Shown one piece after another: positions 45,801-55,921 of a DNA stretch of 64,000 nucleotides. Numbering within the stretch: position 1 is the stretch's first letter; every line of letters begins with the position of its first letter. A model generated the notes under the pieces. It ran no database searches. It was given only the letters and a program-made list of their open reading frames with translations, and was not told the origin of the DNA. Source of the DNA: Chlamydoabsidia padenii (lineage: Eukaryota > Mucoromycota > Mucoromycetes > Mucorales > Cunninghamellaceae). The translations under genes and the position numbers were made by a program. The stretch lies in NCBI GenBank assembly GCA_025330725.1, contig JAIWND010000019.1, positions 597,806 through 661,805 of the forward strand, given 5' to 3'.

Positions 45801-48800
45801 GTTGAAGTAGTGGTAGCAGCAGCAGACGTTGCCGATGATGTAGCAGATGCCGCCGCCACTGTACGAGGAGCCAATAGTTTCTTCCTTCCCAATGTTGATT
45901 TCAGTCTACTTGGTGGAGCTTTATCATCTGATCCATTGGAGCCAGCCGAGTCAGGACGTCGTGAGGATCCGGAAGCTGCTGATATTGTGGAGGACCGTTT
46001 TAGTTTGGTGGGTGGAGCTGCTGTTGCCGCCGCCGGTGTGGTTGATGTTGCTGGTGCTGATCCGCGTGCTGCTTCAACAAAAGGCATGACTGATTGCTTT
46101 TGAGCGCCTTTCAATTCAGAGACCTTGTTCATAACACTATCGTAACCAGTATTGGCCACCACCACAGGTAATACTGCTTGAGCCGCCTTTCGTACTTCTG
46201 CATTTCGATCTTGTAAACAGGAGAGCACGGGTGAGATGAGAGGAGAATAGTCTACGGTAACACCAGAGGGATCGTCTTGGGCTAAACAAGTTGATAACCA
46301 TGTCAAAAGTTCTTTACGCAACGTGGGTGAGTCGGCGGCCAAACTGGTTCCAAAAGCACCAATCAGACCTTCCATTCCACAAGTCTGTCGAATAGTTTCC
46401 AAAGTAGCCACACCAGCACTACGCACATTTGCCTTGTTGTCAGATAATACAGAGGCCAAATTACCAGCGAGGATCTTGACATATTTTTCAAAAGGCTTCC
46501 CCATGGATACAACGAGTAAACCAGTGATTTCCACCGCCTGAATCTGTAAAATTTTATTGCTATCGTTCAGCCGTTGTTTGAGTACACTAGGGAATTCACC
46601 TAGAATGAAGGTTAGTATATACATATATCATTTTGGAATTGAGTAAGGACTTACCGAGATTTGGCTTGATGCGTTTGTTCGCCCCTTCAATAATAGAGAG
46701 TACTTTGTCGAGTCCTTCTTTTCGCTTTTTCCAGTTAGAGTCATTGCAATCGGAGGCTGTTTTGGCAAGTTGATTGGAAATGTCGACACGAGGAATCAAC
46801 GAGTCAAGAGCATCAGCATCAGCATTTGCGCCACCGCCACCGCCACCATTTGAAGACTAGATAGGTAGTAATAATAAATAAATAAAGTTAATGAACCGTA
46901 CTTTTAATGAGACATACGACACCATCAAACTTACAGCAGCTGCTACCTTGGTTGGTTGAGGAGGATCCATTTTTGACACCTTTTCAAACTCACTTTCGAT
47001 ATTGGCCATCAGAGCAGGACTGACATCTTGGACAAAGGTAATGATTTCTAATAAATAGAACAAGAAAAAAAAAAAAAGATTAATCAAAGCCCAACACCAT
47101 TTCTTTTATAGATTACCTGGACCAATATACATCCTCAAGACTCCCAGTACAGTTACAGCACTGGTCCGTACAGCAGCATTCGTATTAGACAAGGCAGTTT
47201 TGACAAAATCAATCAGATCACGGATTTGCAGCCCAGAGATACCAAAATCAGATAAAGCTTGATGAATCCAAATCAAGGAATCTGCCACCACTTTTGGAGA
47301 TTTCGCCTTTTTCCATATAGGATAAGATTGAGAGAGGACAAATTGCAATGATGTTTTTTCAGCAAAGGCCACCAGACATTCACCAGCAGGTTTCTTGAGT
47401 TTGATATCGCCAAGTTTCTCGACCATCCCTATTTCACAAAGTAAAAAGAAGAAAAGAAAAAGTTAATACCATTGTCTTTCCAGGAGCAAGAGTTGAAAAA
47501 GATTACCAGGAATACCAATAGCAGCGCATGATCGAGTAAAGGAAGGACAAGTGGTAGCCAAAAGTTGCATCACCCCATAAAGTTTAGTCATCACCTGGAA
47601 ATTCATTTCCTTCCACCCAGGTTTTTTTGATAAGCACCGTATGACAATCTCTGCCTCGATTTCAGAAGGATCCATGCTTGATTCAAAATGTGTATGCAAG
47701 GATTCCATCGCCGCCAATCGTGCTTTCCATTGACTTTGTCCAATTTCTTCCCAGATCTGTGTTGGTATGTAATCGTTCACCCGAGCTTCGGCATCTTCGG
47801 CAGAGTACTTGTATTTTACTTCTTCAGGACCGCTTGAAGGTGGAAGTTTCGCAGCCTTCTTGGGACCCCCAGCACTAGAGGCAGGAGCAGCAGCAGGTTT
47901 GGAAGGTGGTTTAGAAGAGGAGAGTGTCGGTTTTTTGGCGCCTGTCAGTCGTGCAGGTGGTTTGCGTTTTGGTGGTGTCATTTCAGTAGCTGGCATGGAT
48001 GAATCGTCGGCATTGTCGTCCGTCACCACAGGTTTAACGACCTATTAATATAAAAGAGAGTGAGTGATCGACCCTTTCCTTTTTATTCTCGACTTGCCTT
48101 CTTCGGTTGTGGTGGTGGTGCGGCCTTTTTCACAGGAGGAGGAGGTTTCTTTGCAACCACGGGTTTCGCCTTGACCTCAGCCTTGTCAAAGTATTCCTTG
48201 ATCTTGTTTTTCTTGATATCATCTAAAGAGTCTGTATAAACCAACATTGTCTTTTCCCCCACTACTTTACTGAGAGTCCCTAATCCTTCCGCACTGGCTT
48301 CACGAGCAGCAGCATCCGCATCATCGAGTGTCTTGAGCATCATTTCCGCAAATATCTTGATTTCAGCTTTGGATGGGACTTGACGAATTGTTTGAAGTTG
48401 ACGAGTGACCAGTTTGACCGATTGAGCACGAATTTGTGGATTCTTGTGTTTTACAGCTGCCGTCAGATCTTCAGTGATTTCCATGAGAGGTACAGAGGAG
48501 AAGACAGCATGTAGAGAGTTGGCCAGTTGTTCCAAGATTGCAGGCTTTCGTTCTTTAAGTTTTTCAATCAGAGGAGGTGTTACCTACATTATAAATACAA
48601 TATATCAGTATACTGATCCAGTGGCCCCCTTTTTCTTCTTCTTACCAGTCCCTTGTATTTCCCGAATTCTGATCGTAACCCAATGGCCATAGCTTCAATA
48701 CAATTTGCTGTAACACCCACAAGTAAGATATTGGCATCATTAATACGCTATCCATTCGAATTAAATGGTATTAGGTTAAAATGATCCGATATGAGAATAC

Positions 48801-50342
48801 TTTTTGTCGATTTACCTTTGTTAAAGCACCAACCAATTCAGAGTAATCTTTATCCATTATCTTTGGTGTTTTTGTTGCTTGTAATAGAGCATCCAGAGCT
48901 TCTCTTCGTTCTTGCCACTTTTTCGATGCCTATGACAATAAAAACAAAGAATGAGTGACAAAGATTAAAAACAGGTTAAATTTGGTCTTACCAAGAGTTC
49001 ATGGAAGTTTCCAGGTAGCGTTGCGGTAATGTCAACAGGATCTGCGAAATCATATGGATCCATGGGTTCTTCCTCCACTGGATTGCCACCATTATCATCA
49101 TCATGAGAGTCACCTATTAAAATAAGCAGAGGGAGAGAAGGGTCAATATATCCCTCACCTTCACCATATCGTGTTCTTTACCTGTTCCCTCCTCTATCGC
49201 AGCCTTTTCAGCAGCCTTTTGTTGTTCAGAGCGTAATAATCGTTCAGGTGTAGGTCGTTCGGATGGTAGTTTTCCAAATGCTTCTTCCAATTCTTTGATT
49301 TGTACTGGTTTCAGGTCGGACAAGGAGGGTGTTAGTGCGGCGCCAATCCATCTATAGATTTCAATTGTCAATGTGGAGGTCTAGGAGTGATAAAAATTTG
49401 CATTGGTAAATAAAAAACATCTTTTTACATCATTCCCAAGTTTCATATTTACCTCTGCCCGCACGTTTTTATCAGTATGTCCAAAGAGTTTGGGTAAAAC
49501 CTTGATCAAAGGTTTAGGACTGACCGTCTTGGTGCCAAATTGTCTATCAATAACCAAGTCAGTAAACGTATTCATTCCATCCCTCCCCCTCCCCCATTCA
49601 CTTTTTTTTTAAAATTTCATATTCCTTACCGCACCAGTTCCCTGAGTACTACTACAGTTTGAGTCACCAGTTTTGGTTGTTTTACTTCTAATCCAGGAAG
49701 AACCAATTCCTAAAATCACGACAATAATACATTATTCCATTGTTCATGTTACTTTTTCTTTTTCATTACCACAATAGGATCCGCCACATCGATTTCCGCA
49801 TAAAGTAGAATAATATCAGTCGCTTTTTGTTTTGTACCAGCTTTAGGTGCACCAAGGCATTTTTGGACAAGACCAGGAATAATTGATTCGCGAGTACTAG
49901 ACGATTATCATTTGTGTAAAAGAAAAAAGAAGAATACACTATGTTAGTAACCCCCATCTGTTTTCATTTTTGACACTGATGGAATGGTTTACCTTGAAGC
50001 ATTAGGTGCATTGTTAACATATTCGTAAATGGCGTTTAAACCTGCCTCTTGAGCTATAGCATTAGCATCCGTCGCCATATTTTTCAGGTATCCTTCATAT
50101 TGATAAAAGTCGGCATCTTCGACGGTCTTCCTAAAGAGATCGTATAGTTCTGTATAAGCTGATTGGCGAGCCTTCCAAACCTATAACAAATAAAGAGGCG
50201 ATCAAAAGGGAGCGAGAGAGAGAGAGTGAGTCAATCCCTGTTTGCGACAATGTTAGACAGAGGTTCAATGATCTTGTATTACCTTGTGTTGAAGTCTATC
50301 AGTGATCGATAAAGATTGAAAGTCTTCTTGAGGAGTATCCAT
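42878..50342 (-). CDS. XMAP215/ch-TOG-family microtubule polymerase, multi-TOG
   Basis: About twenty exons on the minus strand, from MDTPQEDFQSL at 50342 (exon 1 50342-50283) to the stop at 42878, encode roughly 2,100 residues. Five HEAT/TOG-like blocks can be traced: about 50.2-49.1 kb (VWKARQSAYTELYDLF), 48.95-48.2 kb (SKKWQERREALDALLQ), 47.76-47.0 kb (QSQWKARLAAMESLHTHF), 46.8-46.1 kb (DSNWKKRKEGLDKVLSII) and 45.7-44.9 kb (ERDRLNALTQLNECI). Basic Lys/Pro/Ser linkers lie after block 2 and after block 4. A C-terminal helical domain with NEIMKCLWKLAKTIQ-like text and Gln-rich inserts ends in VNIYLSQTGTYFQRYIRRGL. TOG domains bind tubulin and drive plus-end growth at microtubules and spindle poles. 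Ascomycete Stu2/Alp14 have two TOGs, so this layout is closer to the animal form. Individual splice sites were not all checked. Confidence 0.92.
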
Positions 50343-50636
50343 ATATCTATTTAAATACAGTTCTTTGGTTGAAGGAGATGACAAACAGGTTAGATGCAGT
50401 TATTTCTTTCTTCATTCATCAAGCTACTTACACACGCAATATATATTTATATGTATCAAAAGTTAAATTAAGGAATCGTCTATCTGAAGATAATAGAGAT
50501 AACCAAGATAGATGTGGTTAATGAGAAGAAGGTATATAAATTAAAGTGGGAGGAGAATGTAAAAGAAAGAAAGGAAGAAAAGAGAAAGACCAAATAGAAA
50601 GATTAAAAAAATAAAAAAACAAGCATTTGCCCTGAC

Positions 50637-50653
50637 GCGGCGGATATTCAAAT
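50637..50653 (+). promoter_or_regulatory. GCGGCGGATATTCAAAT motif variant
   Basis: About 295 bp upstream of the leftward XMAP215 gene. Confidence 0.4.
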
Positions 50654-50994
50654 CACTCGTCTCTTTTTTTCCCTCTGCATCACACTGCATACAAATTCAA
50701 AGGCAATGAACGTAATCAGTAAAACCTTGTCGACATACGCTTCTCATGGTTACAATACTTTATTGTTTCAGTCTGTTTTCAGTATACAAACTCTTGTGAA
50801 GGCGGAATCATCAAACCTTGAAAGTGATCCAAGCCTCGATGAGAACAAAGAAAGAAAAAAAAAGGGAGGAGGGGGAAGACACAATCAATAACAATCATTT
50901 TGAATAGCTTTTTTTTTTCTTGCTTATTACATGACATAGTACTTTCTTGAACTGGCTAGTCCGTCATGGCATATGGATTCATACGAATAGACTG

Positions 50995-51010
50995 GGCGGG
51001 GTTTCAAAAT
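50995..51010 (+). promoter_or_regulatory. GGCGGGGTTTCAAAAT motif
   Basis: 74 bp upstream of the small two-exon gene's start, the same spacing range as at other genes in the window. Confidence 0.5.
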
Positions 51011-51083
51011 GGAATAGTATATTATTTGCAAAAATAGGATTTTTGTTTTTGTTTTTTCTTCTTCTTTCCTTCAGCACACAACC

Positions 51084-51391
51084 ATGCAATTATATACCAA
51101 TCAACTCTCACATGGAACCATTCTCTCTCCAGATATCTTGGAAATGATTCTACCTCTCTCGCCTTACAAATGTCCCGGAGCTCCGCCTCGTTCGTCAGGT
51201 CTCAAGGTAAATGATAAAAAGATAAAGTGCTTTTATACGCACATTAAAATAGCTATTGGTCTTTCTAGTTTTATTTTGAAGGGACAAACAAACAAGAACT
51301 GAACGGTAATCAAGACGATGAATCGACACAGTCCAACTACCCCAGCAAGCGCCGAAAAGTAGTTACTACGGTACCTCTCGCCAGGGCATAA
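51084..51391 (+). CDS. Small two-exon protein, probably nuclear, unknown function
   Basis: Exons 51084-51206 and 51269-51391 (123 nt each, phase 0) encode 81 codons with canonical GTAAAT and TTCTAG sites. The product (MQLYTNQLSHGTILSP...PYKCPGAPPRSSGLK, FYFEGTNKQELNGNQDDE) ends in a basic SKRRKVV stretch that looks like a nuclear localisation signal. I recognise no family. The start is supported by a CT-rich leader and a motif copy 74 bp upstream. Being short, it could be spurious, though in-frame splicing favours a real gene. Confidence 0.45.
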
Positions 51392-52894
51392 AACAACAAA
51401 CGCACACACACAATCTGAATCAGCGCAAACATATATTTGATTTATCACTGGTGGGGTCGAATATCAACAATAACCAGACATTCAATAAAACGATAATTCT
51501 TGGCACTGACGCAACAAGGAAACATTATTGATCCAATCATCAGCAACGCCAACAGCAGCCAAAGAAACCTATCAGTCTATGATTTATCTCTAATACCAAC
51601 AAATCACCATATCCTAGTTTAATATCAGCAACTCCATACCTCTTCAACAGTCGAATCGTAAACTGGGCTCAGCATATAGCGACGAATGGATCAACTCTAG
51701 TCTTTTAGTTTATACATATATTTAGTATCCAGTTAGAACCCCTCCCCCCATTAAAGTAATTAATAAATGCAATAGCTTTTGTCTTTTTTTTTAAAAAAAA
51801 TAATAATGGAATTGACTATATCATGTGATTAGGGTCTCAATGAATCACCAGGGCATATTGCTTGATATCATAGAGTTTCTGTGAATCATCATTGCCAAGT
51901 CTGTCTGTCTATTATTGTCTACATGTAAATTACCAGCTCAGGAACAACGGCACTACTCTTTTGAATGCAGGGTTGACACTTTAATATTGCATGGAAGCTC
52001 AAGTATATCTTTTTTTATTTATTTTTAACTTGATCATTTCATGCGTGATGGGTTGATATTGATTATGTTACTTGGATAAAGTAAATAAAGCAGGGAAACT
52101 TGTTTTTGATTAGTCCGACTTAATATAAAGAAGAACATGTCACTCGTCTTACTCATTTCATGTTGTCCCCTTCTTTAATATATATGTAATGCGTGAAATA
52201 TATGCAAGATGAGGGATCTGAAGATAAGGGATTCTCCTGTAATGCACATTTTGGGGTCATACATGGACAACTTGGACTGGACTTGTAAAACAATATGGCA
52301 AGATTTTCTTCGTATTCAAGCAAGTTTTACTCCGCGGAATTCGAAATTCATTTTGCATGAATCACTGGTTTAAGCATTACTCGGGCTCCAATTTCATAAT
52401 TGTTTTCAACATAAAAGTGTTTTCCCTTATATATTTTCAAGGTCTTCCAAACAAGCATGTATTACGATGAAAAATATAGTCAAGTCTATTACTCCAACAT
52501 CAAGAATATACAACAGTAGCATGTTGTCTGTCGAAACCTTCAGTTATGGCTCAAGAGAAAGTAGGAAGAGATAAGGTTGAACCGATCAAAGTTGAAAAAA
52601 ATTACCTTTTATGAATAGAATATAGTGTATCATCCCTCCTTTTTTTTTTTTTTTTTTTTGCTAAATAACCTTTCTTAACTCATTTCTGCAATACTCCGTA
52701 CATCGTAAAAGGAACGTGTCGGAGTTTGAGCCTTTTTTTATATTCCTACTTTTCATTGGACCCCCTTTCTCCTTCTTTCTTTCTCTTTCTTTTTTAAAAA
52801 GGCATACTTTTTTGTTTTGTTTTATTCCTCTTCTCTTCTAATTAACCAGTTAAAAGAAGTTTAAAGGATAATCTCTAATCTTAACTCGACTCCT
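51392..52894. other. 1.5-kb intergenic region
   Basis: No open frame with family features. A motif copy occurs at 52332-52346 and a T18 tract at 52640-52659. The last 150 bp (CTTT-rich) look like the promoter of the Grainyhead gene. Confidence 0.5.
52332..52346 (+). promoter_or_regulatory. CCGCGGAATTCGAAAT motif variant
   Basis: Diverged copy about 550 bp upstream of the Grainyhead/CP2 gene. Confidence 0.35.
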
Positions 52895-54649
52895 ATGCAG
52901 CCCAATCCATCCCTTCCACTGTAAGTTTTGAACAAGATAAATCAACTTTTTGTGGCCAAGTTTTTACTAACCTTGTAACCTTCGGTTTTAAATCACATAG
53001 ATCAAGTAATATCTGTCAAACAAATATGATTACTTCAAGTTTTAATTTGGATCCTTTGACATGGAATCAACATCAAGATCGACAAACCCTTGGTTGGTGC
53101 GGACAACGCATGGTCGATGATGTTACTTTCACTTTACCCTCTACTGGTTATGATCAATGTCAACAACAATCAAGACCAAGAAACTCGTCAAGCTCATCAT
53201 CCAACACATCATCAACTGCGTCTTCACCAACCTGGCACTTTACATCAGCTAATCCAATGACATCTCATCATGAAACCATGTCTGTGCGCCCGCCACCACC
53301 TTTTTACCAACATCCCTATCAACATTACTATTCTGGTACATCTTCTGATTCCTTCTCTACTGGATCATCACTAGTTTCAGTAACTCGGGACGAACCTACA
53401 ATCTCTTATCAACACCAAAAAAGGTGAGCATGCTTGGGATAAACGTTATGTCCATGCGAGTGAAAAGACGGGGTTCATCTTTGAAACAAGATCTTTACTC
53501 ACTTTTTTTATTATATAATAGGAAATCAAGATTTCATGCTATTCTAAAAGGTAATGAAAACAGGGGTAATAGGTAGGTATCAGAATCCAATCTCACTCAC
53601 ACACATACTTTATGCATTTAGCTCCAACGGCGATCACTCCTAAATCCACCAATCAGCAATCTTCACTCACCTACCTTAACCGGGACCAACTCTATGCCAT
53701 TCAATTAGCAGATCCCAAAGAACATGATGGTTTTATTCGAACGGAATTATGTCTCTCATTCCATGAACCTGCACATCGTCGACTAGCATTAGCTTATTGG
53801 AAATCTTGGTTTGGACATACAAAAAAATCTCATTTGACACGAACAGTGGATATAGGTAAGCTATACTGTCTTACTAACATTCCCATGTATAAAATCATCT
53901 TTTTTACGACCTCTTCTTTTTTTTCAGATGTATGTCAATCAATAGGGATCAGAAATATTCGTTATCCAAGTTTTGATCGGATTGTGTTTGATTGGCATGG
54001 CCGACATGACGCTACGGTGTTTGTACGCTTCCATTGCTTATCCACGGACTTCTCCAAAATTAAGGGGGTCAAGGGAATTCCACTCCGCATATGTTTGTCC
54101 TATCATCCTCTCATGAACGATACTTCTTTGAACTATCATCTCGAACAAAACTACTGCAAGATCAAGCTTTTTAGGGATAAGGTAATTATAATCAAACATG
54201 ACAACTATATATTCTAATCCCTTTTTAGGGTGCCGAGCGGAAGTACAAGGACGATGCCAAACAGTTGAAAAAACAAATGCAAAAGATTAATCATGGTAAG
54301 GAATCAAAAAAAAAATACCTTTGCCATGTTGATATTAACTTTTTCTTTTGATCTAGTTGGAGATTCCAACACTCATCCCTTATGGCTGATGTACCGTCCT
54401 TCTGTATCTTATACTGTCTTTGACGAGACCCCATCCTTTGATATAACTGATCAGAACATGGTGCCTCCAAATCAAAAACATTCTCAACGCCATTCACGCC
54501 AATGTCAACCCTATTATACAAATAAAAGATCTACCACCACTTTTGTTCCAACACAATTGTACTATGCTCACTCTCCGGAAGCATCACCCTATGCATCTCC
54601 TTGTCGGCTCTCCTCCATTAACTCTAACTTTAACTGGAATGCTCTTTAG
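52895..54649 (+). CDS. Grainyhead/CP2-family transcription factor
   Basis: Exons 52895-52920, 53001-53423, 53522-53550, 53622-53855, 53928-54181, 54229-54295 and 54357-54649 total 1,326 nt (441 residues). After a Ser/Gln/His-rich N-terminus comes a CP2/Grainyhead DNA-binding domain: LTYLNRDQLYAIQL, FHEPAHRRLALAYWKSW, FDWHGRHDATVFVRFHCLSTDF, GVKGIPLRICLSYH, then KIKLFRDKGAERKYKDDAKQLKKQ. These are the landmark blocks of the p53-like immunoglobulin fold used to bind DNA. In animals and in Neurospora such factors govern epidermal or cell-wall programmes, and a cell-wall role here is inferred only. The C-terminal 100 residues are polar and lack an obvious dimerisation domain, so the protein is short for the family. 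The 26-nt first exon fixes the start at MQPNPSLPL. Confidence 0.88.
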
Positions 54650-54802
54650 CTCCTGCATACATGTATTCCCTTCCCTCCTCTTTTTTTTTTAACTCGTCTA
54701 TATATATTATAGTTGCATTATACACTTTTAAAAAATAAAATCAGGACTTTTACTTTATGCGTCTCATACGTGGATGCCATCCTCTTCTCCCTGACTGGCA
54801 CA

Positions 54803-54816
54803 ATTGAAATCCCGAT
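54803..54816 (-). promoter_or_regulatory. Motif ATCGGGATTTCAAT
   Basis: Copy downstream of the Grainyhead gene. Confidence 0.35.
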
Positions 54817-55128
54817 TCATGCAAAAGATACATCACTTTTTGCAGCGGAGTTTAAACATATGTGTACCTGGGTGTCGACTACTTTATCAGGGTCAGCTTT
54901 TTTATCACAGGGAAAAAACTATAGAACCCAACTTGAAAGTTTGCTTTTGTATAAACGAAAAAAAAATTCACCTCTATACATTCCCATTTGTTGACATTTA
55001 CCATATTGTGTGCCTATTTCTTTTGCCCAACTTTGAGTGAGTAGAAACAGATATACAACCAATTAACATTAAATACTTGAAAAATTCTTACATTCATCTT
55101 GTTTGCAGGAGAAGGAAAAAAAGAAAGA

Positions 55129-55142
55129 GCGGGATTTGAATT
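55129..55142 (+). promoter_or_regulatory. GCGGGATTTGAATT motif
   Basis: Last copy before the transposon region. None was found from 55.2 to 64 kb, apart from a loosely similar TCCCG context. Confidence 0.45.
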
Positions 55143-55221
55143 TTAGACCGAGTGTATGTCATTTTCAAAGAAGTCTACTGTGTAACGATTATTTCTTAAA
55201 AATAAGGTGTGAATAAAATTT

Positions 55222-55259
55222 GAGGGTACACTCAGCTGTCTGAGTGTACCCCCAAAATA
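55222..55259. repeat. Perfect 12-bp inverted repeat GGGTACACTCAG / CTGAGTGTACCC
   Basis: Two arms separated by CTGT form a palindrome directly before the minisatellite. GAGTGTACCCCC and GAGGGTAC blocks recur at 59790-59835 beside an A60 tract, so this is probably a terminal or subterminal element sequence. Confidence 0.6.
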
Positions 55260-55842
55260 CCCCCTCCCCCACCTTTTGCCTTCATATCACCACCTTTTGC
55301 CTTCACATCACCACCTTTTGCCTTCACTTTTGCCTCCACATCACCACCTTTTGCCTCCACATCACCACCTTTTGCCTTCACATCACCACCTTTTGCCTTC
55401 ACATCACCACCTTTTGTCTCCACATCACCACCTTCACCTTTTGCCTTCACATCACCACCTTCACCTTCACATCACCACCTTTTACCTTCACATCACCACC
55501 TTTTGCCTTCACATCACCACCTTTTGCCTTCACATCACCACCTTTTACCTTCACTTTTGCCTCCACATCACCACCTTTTGCCTCCACATCACCACCTTTT
55601 GCCTTCACATCACCACCTTTTGCCTTCACATCACCACCTTTTGTCTCCACATCACCACCTTCACCTTTTGCCTTCACATCACCACCTTCACCTTCACATC
55701 ACCACCTTCACCTTCACATCACCACCTTTTACCTTCACATCACCACCTTTTGCCTTCACATCACCACCTTTTGCCTTCACATCACCACCTTCACCTTCAC
55801 ATCACCACCTTTTGCCTTCACATCACCACCTTTTGCCTTCAT
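55260..55842 (+). repeat. Minisatellite, 21-bp unit CATCACCACCTTTTGCCTTCA and variants
   Basis: About 28 units with variants TTTTGCCTCCA, TTTTACCTTCA, TTTTGTCTCCA, and 15-18 bp shortened units (CACCTTCACCTT). A higher-order duplication is visible: the block from about 55276 to 55480 is repeated from about 55503. All six-frame open frames over it are repeats, not proteins. The same repeat in the opposite orientation, with only a few units, lies at 59851-59905, and one or two units at 61787-61812. Confidence 0.9.
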
Positions 55843-55876
55843 GGAGTCTTCTTGAAGCTCACTGGGGTACTCGAGG

Positions 55877-55920
<44 letters not shown>
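55843..55920 (+). repeat. 35-bp cassette followed by T43 (copy 1)
   Basis: GGAGTCTTCTTGAAGCTCACTGGGGTACTCGAGGC (55843-55877) runs into 43 T. The identical cassette with a T62 tail is at 61813-61909. In both cases minisatellite units precede it, and a different transposase gene lies on the other side. Confidence 0.85.

Positions 55921-55921
<1 letters not shown>

Larger units (their letters stand above)
50343..51083. other. Divergent promoter region
   Basis: Lies between the XMAP215 start and a small rightward gene. Motif copies at 50637-50653 and 50995-51010. A 61-codon open frame at 50706-50891 has no family features and was not called. Confidence 0.5.
54650..55214. other. Intergenic, boundary to the repeat-rich region
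   Basis: Two motif copies (54803-54816 and 55129-55142). No gene recognised. Confidence 0.45.

Noticed and set aside
45756..46103. 115-codon open frame antisense to the XMAP215 gene
   Set aside because: Ala/Val/Asp-rich mirror of the Ser/Thr/Ala linker on the coding strand.
50706..50891. 61-codon open frame between XMAP215 and the small gene
   Set aside because: Ends in a Lys/Gly low-complexity run, no family features, no splice or promoter support.
55260..55842. Possible CRISPR array
   Set aside because: The repeats are contiguous with no unique spacers, and the genome is eukaryotic. This is a minisatellite.
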